DNA from: Brugia malayi
Lineage: Eukaryota; Nematoda; Chromadorea; Rhabditida; Onchocercidae
Reading direction: 5' to 3'
DNA: 64,000 nt
Assembly (NCBI RefSeq): GCF_000002995.4
Contig: NW_025062479.1
Coordinates: 3,617,721-3,681,720 of the forward strand
Shown here: piece by piece, positions 50,996 to 63,149 of the stretch
Numbering within the stretch: the first letter of the stretch is position 1
Layout of the letters: every line of letters starts with the position of its first letter
The notes under the pieces: generated by a model
Databases searched by the model: none
Seen by the model: the letters and a program-made list of their open reading frames with translations, nothing else
Told to the model about the DNA's origin: nothing
Position numbers and translations under genes: made by a program

Positions 50996-53313
50996 GTAAT
51001 CATCAACTACATTATCACTAGTAACAACCCGTGCGCATACTCTCAGCTTTCTCGACTTTACTACATAAACTTCGCGTCCCTCGTTTTTTATCTATAGCTT
51101 CCTATCATTAATCCTTCCTTTTTGTCCTTTCACCAAATTCGCTTACTGAACTTCTTTTAACGACCTCTTCACAGATTCCCCTTGTTAAACTTCGAACGTT
51201 TACAACCGCCTCGACTACAACTGCAACCCTTGTACTCCTCGAATTTTTAGAAAAATCACAGTTGGCGTCAGCAAACCAATTTGCCTTCTCCATGCCACTA
51301 GCTGTGTTTTCTTTTTATCTCTTTGTGTCTCATTGTAAGAAGAAACAGGTTTCATAATTAGATTGAATAGAATGGACTGATTACTTCTCAGAATTAGTCT
51401 TCCGAATTTTAGCTTTTGAGAGGAGTGAAAAGCAGGAACGTTTTCAATTACACAATTTATCTTCAATCAGTTCTGTCGTAATTCTGGAAAAGACTATAAT
51501 ATCATTGTAATACTGCTGAAACGGTGATATGTCCGAAAGAATCCCAATTGTCTACTCCCTCCCAAAGGATGGATTCCAATTATTCACTTCCTTCCTGAAT
51601 CAAAGAGTCCGAATTATTTACCTTTCTTCCGGCATCTTTAGTAATCTTCTTCATTACATTACTTGATGTTATAATTTTTAATTCCATTAGAATTGAATTC
51701 TTTATATTATTCATAAGTATTGTGCATGTTCTAGTAGAGACAATTATTGTGACAAAGATTTGTTTACTGCACAAATAAAATTATGCTCATTTTCCTACTT
51801 TTTTTTTCTTTTAGATAGAGGAATCTCATATATGAATGTTTCGATTTTTCTTTACACCTTCTTGCATCTTTCTAAAGGTAAAGATAACAATTATAACTGA
51901 AAATGCTACTTGTCAGGCTGTCTTCCTGATAAAAACTTTTATAACATTAATTTATTATCATTATGTGATAAATGCTAGTGGTACTGCGTTATCACTAAAC
52001 TAAATTTTGGAGCATGATTTAAAGGAAGACGAGACCTACGATATATATCTTGTTTTCAATAATTTCATTTTTTGTCCGAGATCTGAGAAACAATAAAAAA
52101 ATGCGAAGTCATCACGTCACTCCTGGCATTAAAAAAACTACCTTAATTTAAGAGAGTTTTTGAAATAACATGTGTCAAAATTAGTTAACTTAGAAAGCGA
52201 AGATGATAGCTAAACGGCAATTTTCTTTCAAGATCTTTGTCTAAGGCGCATTAATCATGAGAGGACCTTTTCAAGCTATAGGATGGAAGACATGTATGCA
52301 TGCTTTGCTGTTTATCGCACGGAAGTAAAATGTTCAATAATATCACAACCCTCACAGAGCCTTTTTAATAAATGGCTTCATTTCTCCTCTTATTCTTTCA
52401 TAGTTCATTTTTTACTTTTTCCAGTAAAACAGAAGAAAGAGGCACCTTTAGCCATCGATTGATACTTTTTGTTTCACAGTTCTTATAGTTTTTCTTTTCT
52501 TTTTTGACTTTAACTTTTTTTTTTTGTAAATTTAATTTTCATTTTTCATGAGGATTTTATTGGAAACAAAAAGATAATTGAACAAAAGTTGATTTTATTG
52601 CTTCATAAATAGCAAAGATTAATATTTGCCATCTGTTCAGTTTTTACTATTTATGCTAAAATTGTAGTATGTTAAAATCTTCCACTTTTACATCATATTC
52701 TACACATTCTTCAACTATTTAGCAACAGTGGTGTCAGTGATGTGTTCTTTAACGCACACAAGAGTTTGTATATCCCACTGATTATGTTGAAACATTCTTA
52801 TTATTTCACAATTTCTCTGAGCATTCAATTTTTTTTTTTTCAAAATGGCTATGTTGTATAGAAAATGTATTAAGTTCAAATTTGGTTTCTTCTTTTTCTT
52901 CAACTTATCAACTAATAGAAATTTTTCTTTTTTTTTCTTTTTTTTGCAAAGAATTCTAAATAAAACCGTGAAAAGACCAGAACGCACTTGTACTCATGAG
53001 GCGCAATTGTACACTATTATTCAAAGGTCACCAATTCATTAACCTAATAAATTGTCATTTTTTTGATTTATTCTGCTAAGAACAGCAAAAGTTTAATATC
53101 GGAGTTGCCCAAATCTCTTAGCAAAGATTGTGATCTTAATTTCTTTGTGTTTCCTTGAAATGTTTCACAAACGTACTGATGTTTATGTTCAAATTGTTAT
53201 GAATTTCGAAATGCTTATAGAAGACGTACGGTCGAGGCGTACGTGGTTGTTCATCACTCTGATAAACCAAAATAACCCTTAAATGGGGGCTGCCCTGGAT
53301 CCGAGCGGAAACA

Positions 53314-53342
53314 TCTGCTGTTGCTGCTGCTGCTGCTGCTGT
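53314..53342 (+). repeat. TGC trinucleotide repeat
   Basis: CTGCTG, one TTG, then about seven CTG/TGC units lie 330 bp upstream of the innexin start. They are outside any coding exon I can support. Confidence 0.85.
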
Positions 53343-53675
53343 TATTTCATGTTAACCAGCATCAATATTACATAATTTAAGTGGAGGTCATCATTTTCGA
53401 ATTCACTTTCACTTAAGAATAATACTTTTATGATAAGCAACAAATAGCAAAGTTAATAAGCATTTTTCAGTAACACTGAAATATAGTTGCTAACTGGTTG
53501 ATGATGTCATTGTTTTTTAAATAGCTATCATATGCAGTGACACTGATTTAATGTATTAACAGAGAAATGAAATTTTAAAGTTCATAAATTTACAGCATAT
53601 TGCCTTAATTATTTAATGTTTGAGAAATTTTTCGATAGGAAATGAATTTAAGAACTGGCCAGTAGTGGCAGTGGG

Positions 53676-56600
53676 ATGCTGCTCTATTACTTGGCTGCGA
53701 TCTTCAAAGGGCTCCATCCGCGAGTTGATGATGATTTTGTTGATAAGCTCAATTACCATTATACCTCTGCCATTATTTTCGCATTCGCAATCATCGTTTC
53801 TGCAAAACAATACGTTGGTAAGTTCCTGTTTTCTTTTGTTTGGCAACATAATTTCTATCAAATATTTATTGATCATTATCCGGAGTTTGTTTGTTTGTTT
53901 TAAAAAAGGCAATAAAAATAAAAATGTGACTCTCTGCCAATTTTTGTCGGAGGATCTTTGTTAATATAAAAAATTCTCAGTTCTTTCATAGCACCATAAA
54001 AGTGCAGGACAATATTCCTATTTATTGTTTACCTAGTCAGATATCAAGGTAGTGTTCATTCGAACTATCATTTTTCAACCTTTATCGGGAAGGTTGACTT
54101 TCAAATATCACAATGAAGTTATTGTAATGAAATATTACTGATTACTAATTAAATATTGCTTTTGATAATAAGACACTACTGCTACTTGTGGCTTAAAAAT
54201 GCTGAACAAAATGAATTTAGAGGCTAAAATCTCAATTGATTAATGATTCTTATTTGCCACTGGACAGCTGTAAGACTAAGTTGTCAGCAAAATAGAGATG
54301 GACAAATGCGAAGGATATAAAGCAAAGGAAATTTTTTGCTTAGAAGTTTACACCACAGATCTTATTACGTCAATCAACTATGCTTTACAGAAGTTGATTT
54401 TTTCTCTCGCATATCCATCTCACTTCAATTGAAGAAACTCGAGTGAAGTATACATTGTACTTTTACATTTTTTTTGAATTGCTTTCTCCCTTTCCTATAA
54501 ACTTTTCTACCTTGCATCACCAGAAAGTTTAACCCTGCAAAAAAAGTCTTAACAAAATCTAAAAATCAGAAATTGAAACATCAATTAAATAGTGTAACTG
54601 AGATGTAGGCAAAGATTAGAGGTTTTAACATTCACACTCACTTTTTGCTATTTCAATTAGATGTAAATTTATAAAATCACATTTTAGGATATCCAATCCA
54701 GTGTTGGGTACCAGCGCAATTTACGGATGCATGGGAGCAATATACAGAAAACTATTGTTGGGTGGAAAATACATATTATTTGCCTTTAACAAGTGCTTTT
54801 CCGCTAGAGTATGGTGATAGGAGGTTTTTTTTTTTTTTTCTCAGATTAACATGAAGTAGCATATTTCAAAATTTCTGCTTCATTTGCATTGATGATACGA
54901 TCTTACTAATTTCCAGAGAACAATTTCAGAGCTCGTCAAATTAGCTACTATCAATGGGTCCCATTTGTACTCGCTCTTGAGGCGTTAATGTTCTACATTC
55001 CATGCATAATGTGGAGAGGTTTATTACACTGGCACTCAGGTGAATCCAGATTTTATTAACATTTCGATTCTTCTGATTATTTCGCTAGGAGAGAGTTGAA
55101 TGATTACTTTAATATGTTTACTAATCTGAAATGAAAATGGGTATTCTTCGGGAATTGCTACTAATGGCCTGTCGTAGATCTAAAATAACTATTCTTTTGT
55201 AAACTATTCCTGAAAAGAACATATTCCACTATCTGGAAATGTCACTTCAACGTATCCCTTGTTTCTTATCAGTCTTTCTGCCATTAACACCCAATACTTT
55301 TGTTAGGTATCGTTGTACGAATATTGAGACAATGCTAATTGAATACTTTGAGTGAAGCAGTAGTTTATCCTGATGAGTTAAGCACTGATGAAGTTCTGAT
55401 TGATTCAAATATAGGGGGCACTACTGTTGATGATAACTAGAGATCGATTATATCTCAATCAGCTCTATCAAGTCCTACTCAAATGAAACACTTGTTTCAA
55501 GACTTTGTCATCTTTGTGGGTTGGTGAAATTTAATGATAGCAGAATTCAGGGATTAATGTGCAAAGCCTAACACAAATGGCTTGCGATGCAAGAATGATG
55601 GATGCAGATGCAAGAGCAGCTACAGTGCAAACTATTGCTGGACATATGGAAGATGCCTTGGAAATACAAAGGGAGGTATGGATGAACGATTGCAGTAAAT
55701 AAAAGTTTGAAATGAAAATGTAGTTAATGCAATCAATCTCTGACTAATAATTGAGTTTACCAAGCAGTAAAAGAATAATTACAGAACGCTTGCTGTTAAA
55801 GTATTTCAGGTAACCGATGTATCCGGAATGTGCGTCAGTAAAAGGTGGGGTTCATATGTGACTTGCCTGTACGTATTTATCAAAACGTTATATTTAATCA
55901 ATGTCGTTGGGCAGATATTTTTATTAAACACTTTTCTCGGTACCGACAATATCTTTTATGGTTTCCACATACTCAAAGATCTGCTCAACGGTCGTGAATG
56001 GGAAGTAAGCGGTAATTTTCCCCGCGTTACTATGTGTGATTTTGAGGTATGTTCTGTTGATCTAATTTCCACAAACAGTGATTTTTAGAGGAGTCCGAAT
56101 TTTCTGTAATGTTCAAGAAAATGTACTTCCACTCAAACTTTAACTCTTAAGGATATATTGCTAACATTGTAGTCATTTAAACGATGAAAATGTTTGATAA
56201 ATTTCAGGTACGAGTTCTTGGTAATGTTCATCATCATACTGTACAATGTGTGCTAATGATAAATATGTTCAATGAGAAAATATTTTTATTTCTATGGTTT
56301 TGGTACTTTATGGTATCAATAGTAAGTATGTTTTCCGTGGGTCACTGGATGCTCATGTCGTTTCTGCCAGGCCAAGTAAATTTTGCTTTTTATTTCTAGT
56401 TTTTTTAGTGTTATGTGCAACATTTTCACATCTTTGAAACGTTACTGAATTAACAGAAGCACAGACTTGAATGTCACTGTACCTGCCAGCTTCATTCTAA
56501 GCAAAATAATTTCACTCATACTAAATTACCTGTTATTTCGCTTCAGCAAATTATTTTAAGAAAAATTGTCAGTCGAAGGCAGTAAAAACAACTACTAATA

Positions 56601-57103
56601 ATTATGCCGAAGGATGGAGTTCTTTTCTAACTTAAGCGGAAATTAACGAGACAAAACCAAGTTTTTTTAGCACATGAAATTTATCCGGAAATATTTAAAA
56701 GCAACTGATCTGGCAACTGATCGGCAATCTGTCAAAAAATTTGTTCATAAATTTCTTGGATATGACGGTGTGTTTTGCATGAGGATGATAAGTGCACATG
56801 CTGGCGATATTATGGCAACTGAACTGATCGTCGCTTTATGGCATAATTTCAATGACAGGTTATATTTTGATACTGTTTTCCTTATGGTGGCTTGTAGATC
56901 TGTTTTGGTATTGAAAAAACGCATTTACTTGTGTCATGAATTTCTCAAAAATTACTTCGCTGATTTGTTTTAAATTTAAAAAAAAAATTTTGTTCTGTAG
57001 GGTGCGAAAGAGTCCTATTGAGATGTTTGAAGGTGGTGTCACACAAAGTCCGAGTAAACTGGATGCAAATTTTAAAACATGGCTACTGGGACAAACCAGG
57101 TGA
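53676..57103 (+). CDS. Innexin gap-junction subunit
   Basis: Eight exons (53676-53817, 54688-54813, 54917-55039, 55551-55675, 55810-56046, 56208-56375, 56671-56858, 57001-57103) give about 403 residues. The N-terminus reads [20 protein letters not shown], then TM1 and the first extracellular loop with its two cysteines ([20 protein letters not shown] then C). The innexin signature [20 protein letters not shown] starts TM2. TM3 is in 55810-56046, and the second extracellular cysteine pair spans MCDFEVRVLGN to [14 protein letters not shown] before TM4. Innexins form invertebrate gap junctions and hemichannels; I cannot assign the paralogue. The C-terminus is ambiguous: the frame runs straight into TGA at 57101 (LLGQTR-stop), but the same bases form a good AG|GTGAGT donor. 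A further exon is therefore possible, though I find none. Confidence 0.93.
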
Positions 57104-60100
57104 GTTAAAGTAGAAATTTAATGATTTATTACTGTCAGAACAACTCTCACTTCACATGAAATTAATGCTGTATTAATAATCATTCCTTTTCTCTTCATTT
57201 CTTCACAAGCGTGATTTTTGTATGTGTTATTTGAACATAAACTTTCAGTTTTTTCACTTATTCTGAACATCAAAACAAAATAACTTTGTATTAAATAAGT
57301 GATTGTCGTATCAGAAAGATTTTTACAGTGTTCAATTGTATTGTTTTGAAATTTAAACTTTCAACTCGTTTGCGAAAATTCTTCAGCATTAATTTCCTTG
57401 ATGGTAATTAAATTTTGGCATGAAGTTTTGTCAGTGTGATAAGAAAATGAATATTATTCGATGGAGCTATTGCTTAAGGAATAAACCACCTTTCGATGGT
57501 TCAAATCCAACACGAAGCAAAAAACGCCGAAAGTCGGATGGTTATTTCACTTTCGTTTGAGCGACACGCATCAGAAAATTACTACTATTATTGCAATACA
57601 TTGTTGTTTATCTCATTTCTAAAAGCACATGCAGAAAAGAGACGCAAAAAAAAATAAGACGCGATTGAATAATATACTTCACACTTCAGTAATTATTGTT
57701 ATTACTGTTAACTTCTATTCAATGCTGCATACTAATAATTGACTTCCAAATTTACTATTAGTATTATTATTATACTACTGCTACTGCTAGCATTACTGTT
57801 GCTGCTGTTACTATTGCTGCAGTTACCTGGAGCTATTATTACTACCTAAACTATTATCCTCCCTTTTCTTCTCTCTCTTTTGTCATTTTTTGTCATGTCC
57901 CAAATGATATCGCAGAAGATGTTTTAAATTTCGAGAAATGAAGTGCACATTTCCTTGTTTCTACAGCTGTATTTTTAACACTTGTATTTAAGATCATTTT
58001 TGAAGAAAAAAAATGAGGTAAGGTGATAATAAGCGTTATATTATTATATCGACAAGGTTTATTGCAATTGCTGGTGCGAATTGTATGCCTTATGTTCATG
58101 GGGAGAATTGAAAAGCCAGTTTTAGTTGCTAATGCTATCTGATGTTTTTTGCCCGAGCATGTAAAGGCAGAATTTTTTTATACAGCCTTCTTTTGAAATT
58201 GTAAAAATGATCTTATCAGTGAGATGACATTCGTTATAAAATGTCTTTTGATGAAGAACCAGTCGAATGCGTTTAAAATTTTTTTTTGAAACATTAAAAA
58301 AAAATATGTGGTCTGAGAAGTGGTTATACTTAAGTATTTCTCAGATTTTTCAATCCATTCAGTCTCCAAATTCCTCTTTTGTAAATATGTTCTGTTCACT
58401 AATGAGATGTTCCCGTTTGAGGAAATTGAATAAGATTGAGGTGTACCATATTCCCTATCTTTATACTGCCATTTACCCAGTTAATTGTTCAACAATTGCT
58501 GCATTTGCTTCCTCATCAATTAGAAGTTTTCGATGTCATAAATTGTTATTTCACTTTAACCAGCAGTCTGTTACCAATTAATCTGCTTTCCTGCACTGCG
58601 CATATGAAGATCTTAGTTTATCAGTATTACCACATACAATTATTGTTTTCATAAATAATAGATACGGAAATATATTTCCGCAGAAAATATTCAAGTGAAC
58701 ATTGGAGTCTATAGTTAGTTCAAGTCATCTTATTCAGCTCATTCATGAAATATAAGCTTCTACCAATTTCTGAGAAAACTTTTGAGGTTTCTTCTAATCT
58801 ACATAATTCAATACCACCTTATTCTTCAATAAGGTGGATAGCATACTGCATAATCTTTTTGCCAAACACAATAAATTTGATAGTAACAAGTTCTAGTGAA
58901 TCAGCATCTGTTACTAAAACCAACTTTCAGCAATGAAAAGCAGATATGCAAGTGTAAACTGACAACAATTTTAATATGATGAATTATATTACGGGTCTTT
59001 TATTTTTCTCTTTCCTTCACATAATTTCAAGATTTATTTTCACTATTTAATCTCAATTATGATTGTAATAACTGTGATGATAAATAAAATGTGGTGATTT
59101 GTACTCTTTAATAGCATCACACCGAATCCTACTTTCTCATTTTTAAAACTGCACCGAAGCTCCGAGAGTGTGAATTAATCTGGTTTTTAAAAAAGATCTG
59201 GACTCTAAAAGAGACCTGGGTAGAAGTTGGTAACTCTTGTATTAGTGAGGACCACCATGCCATCCAGATTTATATTTTACGAAACTACTGGATCTACCAA
59301 AAATTCTGAGTAAAACAACTAGAAATATTGAAATCAAAATTTCTGTTTCGAGACAAGACTTTATTTTATATTAATTAATTAATGGCCATTAGGAATACTG
59401 ATTACTCGCTATAGGTGAGTATATTTTTGTTCATCTGGGTCAGTTGCATCCCTCGATTTTCCCATAATTCTTCCGATTTTTGATTATTTTCATATTTAGT
59501 TTCGACTTACTGTCTTTATTCTGAAAATGTGATTTAAATTCATTGTCAGTGCATCTGTTGTCACGTGCTGTTTCCCTAATGATAAATGAAATATGCTTCA
59601 AAACTCTGTGTTCATGAAATATCTCGTCTAATTGCACAGCAGTCTTTTTTGTTTTTATTATTTACTCCTACAGTTTTAGATAAGTGATGATGCTCCTCTC
59701 CGATATGTTGCCCTTTAAATTTTAAATTGCTGAACGGCACTTTTGTTTTAATAAATTATAAATGAAGCAGATAAAAGAAACATTATGAATGGATTGAAAT
59801 TTATATTGCATAGCAGCTGAAAACAAGAAGTGACTTAAAATCATGCGATTTATTTTGAATTTTCAATCACGTTTTCAATAATGATTTTTAGTCTTTTTTT
59901 TCAACCTCATAAATACAATTGGCACAAACAAGAAATGAAATAAAACCAACCTGAGCAAGTTTTTAACCATTCTCACAAATAATAAAAAATTTTTCTGTAC
60001 TTTTTCATTTCATATAAAAATTGTACAAGTATATCGGCAGTCGATATCAGCAGCAGAAGTAATCGATGTCAACAACAAAGCTGAAATAATTCTTATAATC

Positions 60101-60373
60101 AAGAACCTGGAATAATACATTTTTAAAAGCCTAATTTTGTTACATACAATCTCACAAATATTTCTCCACTATTTTTTTCCGAATGTTTCCTCATTTTGTT
60201 CAACATTTTTATTAAATACTTTCTACTTTTAATTGAATAGAAAATTTGTTGTCAAATTTAATGTTTCGTTGTTTAATTTGAAGTTGATGACCTAAACTGT
60301 CAAGCAAGAATAATGTATAATAAGTGTTACATTATAACATTTTCAGTTCTACTATCAAAAAAATTTTATCAAA
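57104..60373. other. Intergenic 3.3 kb, no gene recognised
   Basis: AT-rich sequence without recognisable coding exons. It contains a trinucleotide-rich patch (57760-57825), a perfect 16-bp palindrome at 58665-58680 and a perfect 10-bp-arm hairpin at 58814-58837. If the innexin has a further exon it would lie here; the peroxidase promoter should be near the right end. Confidence 0.45.
58814..58837. repeat. Perfect hairpin, 10-bp arms
   Basis: CCACCTTATT, loop CTTC, then AATAAGGTGG: a perfect stem-loop with a 4-nt loop in otherwise non-coding DNA. Confidence 0.8.
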
Positions 60374-61937
60374 ATGTCTGCACAACTTTTGATTTTATCA
60401 CACATGGTGTTATTGCAACTTATTGTTGCACAACTAGGTAAGAAATTTTGGTAAATGAAATACACAAAACTTGAAAGAATTACTTTGTACAAAATGGATT
60501 ATGCTTAGGTACGGAAAGGTATAATAACTTAGTCAATTATGAAAAGTCTTCAAATTAAATAAAAACCTATTTTTATTAAAAAATCATTTCCAAAAAGCCG
60601 GTGATTTTATTTTTGATCTGTCAAGCAAAAATTACTTGATATTTTATTCAGGGAGTATGAGAAGAAAAAAAGATTTCAACTTCATTTCTGCAGGCCCAAA
60701 AATTGGCAAACAGTTCTTAAAACCGAAGCAATGTGAAATAACGAATCAAACAGTGTATGATTTTCAAGTTCAAATGCTAAACGGTGCACAAAAAAGTTTG
60801 GCAGAATATCGCAACAAAGTTCTTTTAATCGTTAATGTCGCTACTTACTGCGGTAAGCGCTTCTCTTATAAAATATTAATTGTGCTTCAAATAAGTCATT
60901 TTTATTTGTAGCAATGTTCAGTTTTTTTTTTTTTCCAGAAAGCATTTTTGCTGTTGTTCTTATCGAAAGTTAACAAGATTAAATATGTCATTGAAGTTGT
61001 GACAAAATGATTATTTTTTCAAAGGGATAAGAGAGAAGGCAAGGCTGACTAATTGTAACATATGTCCAAAACTTTTATTTTGCCTGCCTTGACTTCTTCC
61101 TTTCCATATTTAAGTTTAAAATATTTTAACCCTAAAAGACACATATGGTTCCTTTCAACTTATTGATTTCTACATCCAATGAATGACAAATTTTCAGCAT
61201 ACACAATGCAATACAGAGATTTCAATCCAATACTTGAAAGTAATTCTAATGGAACGCTCAATATCCTAGGATTTCCATGCAATCAGTTTTACTTGCAAGA
61301 ACCAGCAGAAAATCACGAGTTGTTGAGTGGTTTGAAATATGTAAGACCAGGACATGGCTGGGAACCACACAAAAACATGCACATTTTTGGCAAACTTGAA
61401 GTTAATGGTGAAAATGATCATCCGCTTTACAAATTTTTGAAGGTCTTGTTGTATGATTTTTCTGGAGAACTTCTTTATTTAATATTTTCTATTCATTTTA
61501 TTGCCAAAAAAGCAGTGCGTTAGTTTTACTTTTCATACCTTTTTCGCATTGGATTTCCTTTTTAAGATTTTAGAAATTAATTCCGCTTATACTTTAATCT
61601 GTTTTAATGCTTAAAAAAATTTTTTTCCAGATATATCAAAACAAATGTATTTTTTACAATAAGAAGAATCGTCTGCTAAAAGCTGAAGGTTTCATGAGCC
61701 TACTGATTATCATTGAAAAGAACTCTTTTATAGGAACGTTGCCCGCCGACAGTGCCAGTAATTGGAAAGCGTCATCAGTTAATATACGATCCCATAGGTA
61801 CAAATGATGTTATTTGGAATTTTGAAAAATTCTTGGTTGATAAGAAAGGTCGTCCACGTTACCGCTTTCATCCCGAAAATTGGGTTCAAGGAACTGCTGT
61901 AAAGCCATATATCGATGAACTGGAACGTGAAATTTAA
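60374..61937 (+). CDS. Secreted cuticular glutathione peroxidase (gp29)
   Basis: Four exons (60374-60437, 60694-60852, 61198-61442, 61734-61937) give 223 residues with a signal peptide ([20 protein letters not shown]). GPx motifs are NVATYCAYT (active site), [11 protein letters not shown], and [20 protein letters not shown]. The active-site position is Cys, encoded across the exon 2/3 junction, where classical enzymes use selenocysteine. N-glycosylation sites occur at NQT and NGT. I recognise this as the filarial cuticular glycoprotein gp29, a major surface antigen of adult Brugia and Wuchereria. Family knowledge: it reduces lipid hydroperoxides rather than hydrogen peroxide and is thought to protect cuticular membranes from host oxidants. 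It is the strongest indicator of the organism. Confidence 0.97.
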
Positions 61938-61993
61938 CGTTATTATCTTGTCACTTATTACAAGTTGTAAACTTCTTGCCATTTTTATTTCAC

Positions 61994-61999
61994 AATAAA
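61994..61999 (+). terminator. Poly(A) signal of the peroxidase gene
   Basis: AATAAA lies 57 nt after the stop codon, the expected distance. Confidence 0.65.
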
Positions 62000-63149
62000 G
62001 TCTGCAGTCTTCAGTCTTTCATTAACAGATTCTTAGAATTTCTTTAATCTTCATGCTTCACTGATCCAAGCAGATAATCAGTCTATCCATTCTTCAACAT
62101 TTTCCAGGAATAAGTAGTACCATATTTCTCCTTCACAAGGCATCACCGTAGATATTACTAGTACTAGTAGAAATGAAATACAAATGAAATGCTACAGGGA
62201 AAAATGAAACAAAGAGTTGTTTATTTAAAAATGATCAAAATCGAAAAAGATCTGAATACAAAGAAGGATTGCATTGAATGCATGAATATTACCATATATG
62301 AAAATAATGTCTTAATTTTCTAAAAATCATCTACATGCTAGAAATCAACACAATATGGCACGTGCTACTTCTTTCACGTTTTAATTATTTATAAAGGAAA
62401 AGTTTCATTGATTATAATTTTAATTAGTGAGCGTCGTATGTTTTATTAGTCAACAATATTTCTCTATAAGGTGTTATAAATCGTTATTCACCTGATTTAT
62501 TTTCTCAGCGCCTTCCTTAGCAACTGAAGCGAGGTGTAATTGCATATCTATTTCATTATATTTCTACATATTTGATACATTTCTGCATAATAGAAGTGGG
62601 TTTGGCATTTTCTAGTTGCTGTTTATTTTTCAATGATAGCATCTGGCTTTATTTTAAATTTCTTCAAAAATTTTTCCTAAATTAATCATTCATGTTTTAG
62701 GACTTCATATTAAAGTTGGATATTACAGAGATTTATAACTAAACTATAAACTTTTTATTCGGAGAATTAATCTAGCAAGTGCATTTTTCTGATATATAAA
62801 GCAAATTAACTAATTAGCTATAATTTTTTGCTTCATTATGAAAATTGTTTTCAGCGTACTAACAATTGCATGAAATTTAAAAATTACTTTGAATTTTTGA
62901 ATTCTGAATCAACTGGATGGTAATCTAAAAAGGTATTCATAACTTGATCTTTTTTTTTTTTTTTTTTTTTTTTGATTAAATAGCACTCTTATTAAATTTG
63001 CAAAGCACTTTCCCTTTTTGATCCTTGCCCCTCCTTCATTTACTGCGCTTTTTGCATGATGCTGTTGAGTTTATTAAAAGATAAATTAAATCGAATAATT
63101 GTCTATCGCTAATTATAGCTGATAAATTTCATTTACAGCAGCAGCCAAG
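62000..63149. other. Intergenic between peroxidase and G-alpha genes
   Basis: AT-rich non-coding sequence with a T homopolymer of about 24 bases at 62950-62973. No coding frame or RNA gene is recognised. Confidence 0.5.

Larger units (their letters stand above)
43668..53675. other. Ten-kilobase gene-poor region
   Basis: I recognise no protein or RNA gene in this stretch. It contains a hairpin at about 46 kb upstream flank excluded, a compound microsatellite at 46744-46932, a mariner-like remnant at 48379-49050, a GC-richer island at about 50560-50720 and ATT/ATC and TGC microsatellites. Orphan frames such as 50348-50031 (-) could be exons of something unknown but have no joined structure that I can support. 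Confidence 0.5.

Noticed and set aside
57498..57508. GGTTCAAATCC resembling a tRNA B box
   Set aside because: The T-stem pairs poorly and there is no A box, acceptor stem or anticodon arm upstream at the right spacing.
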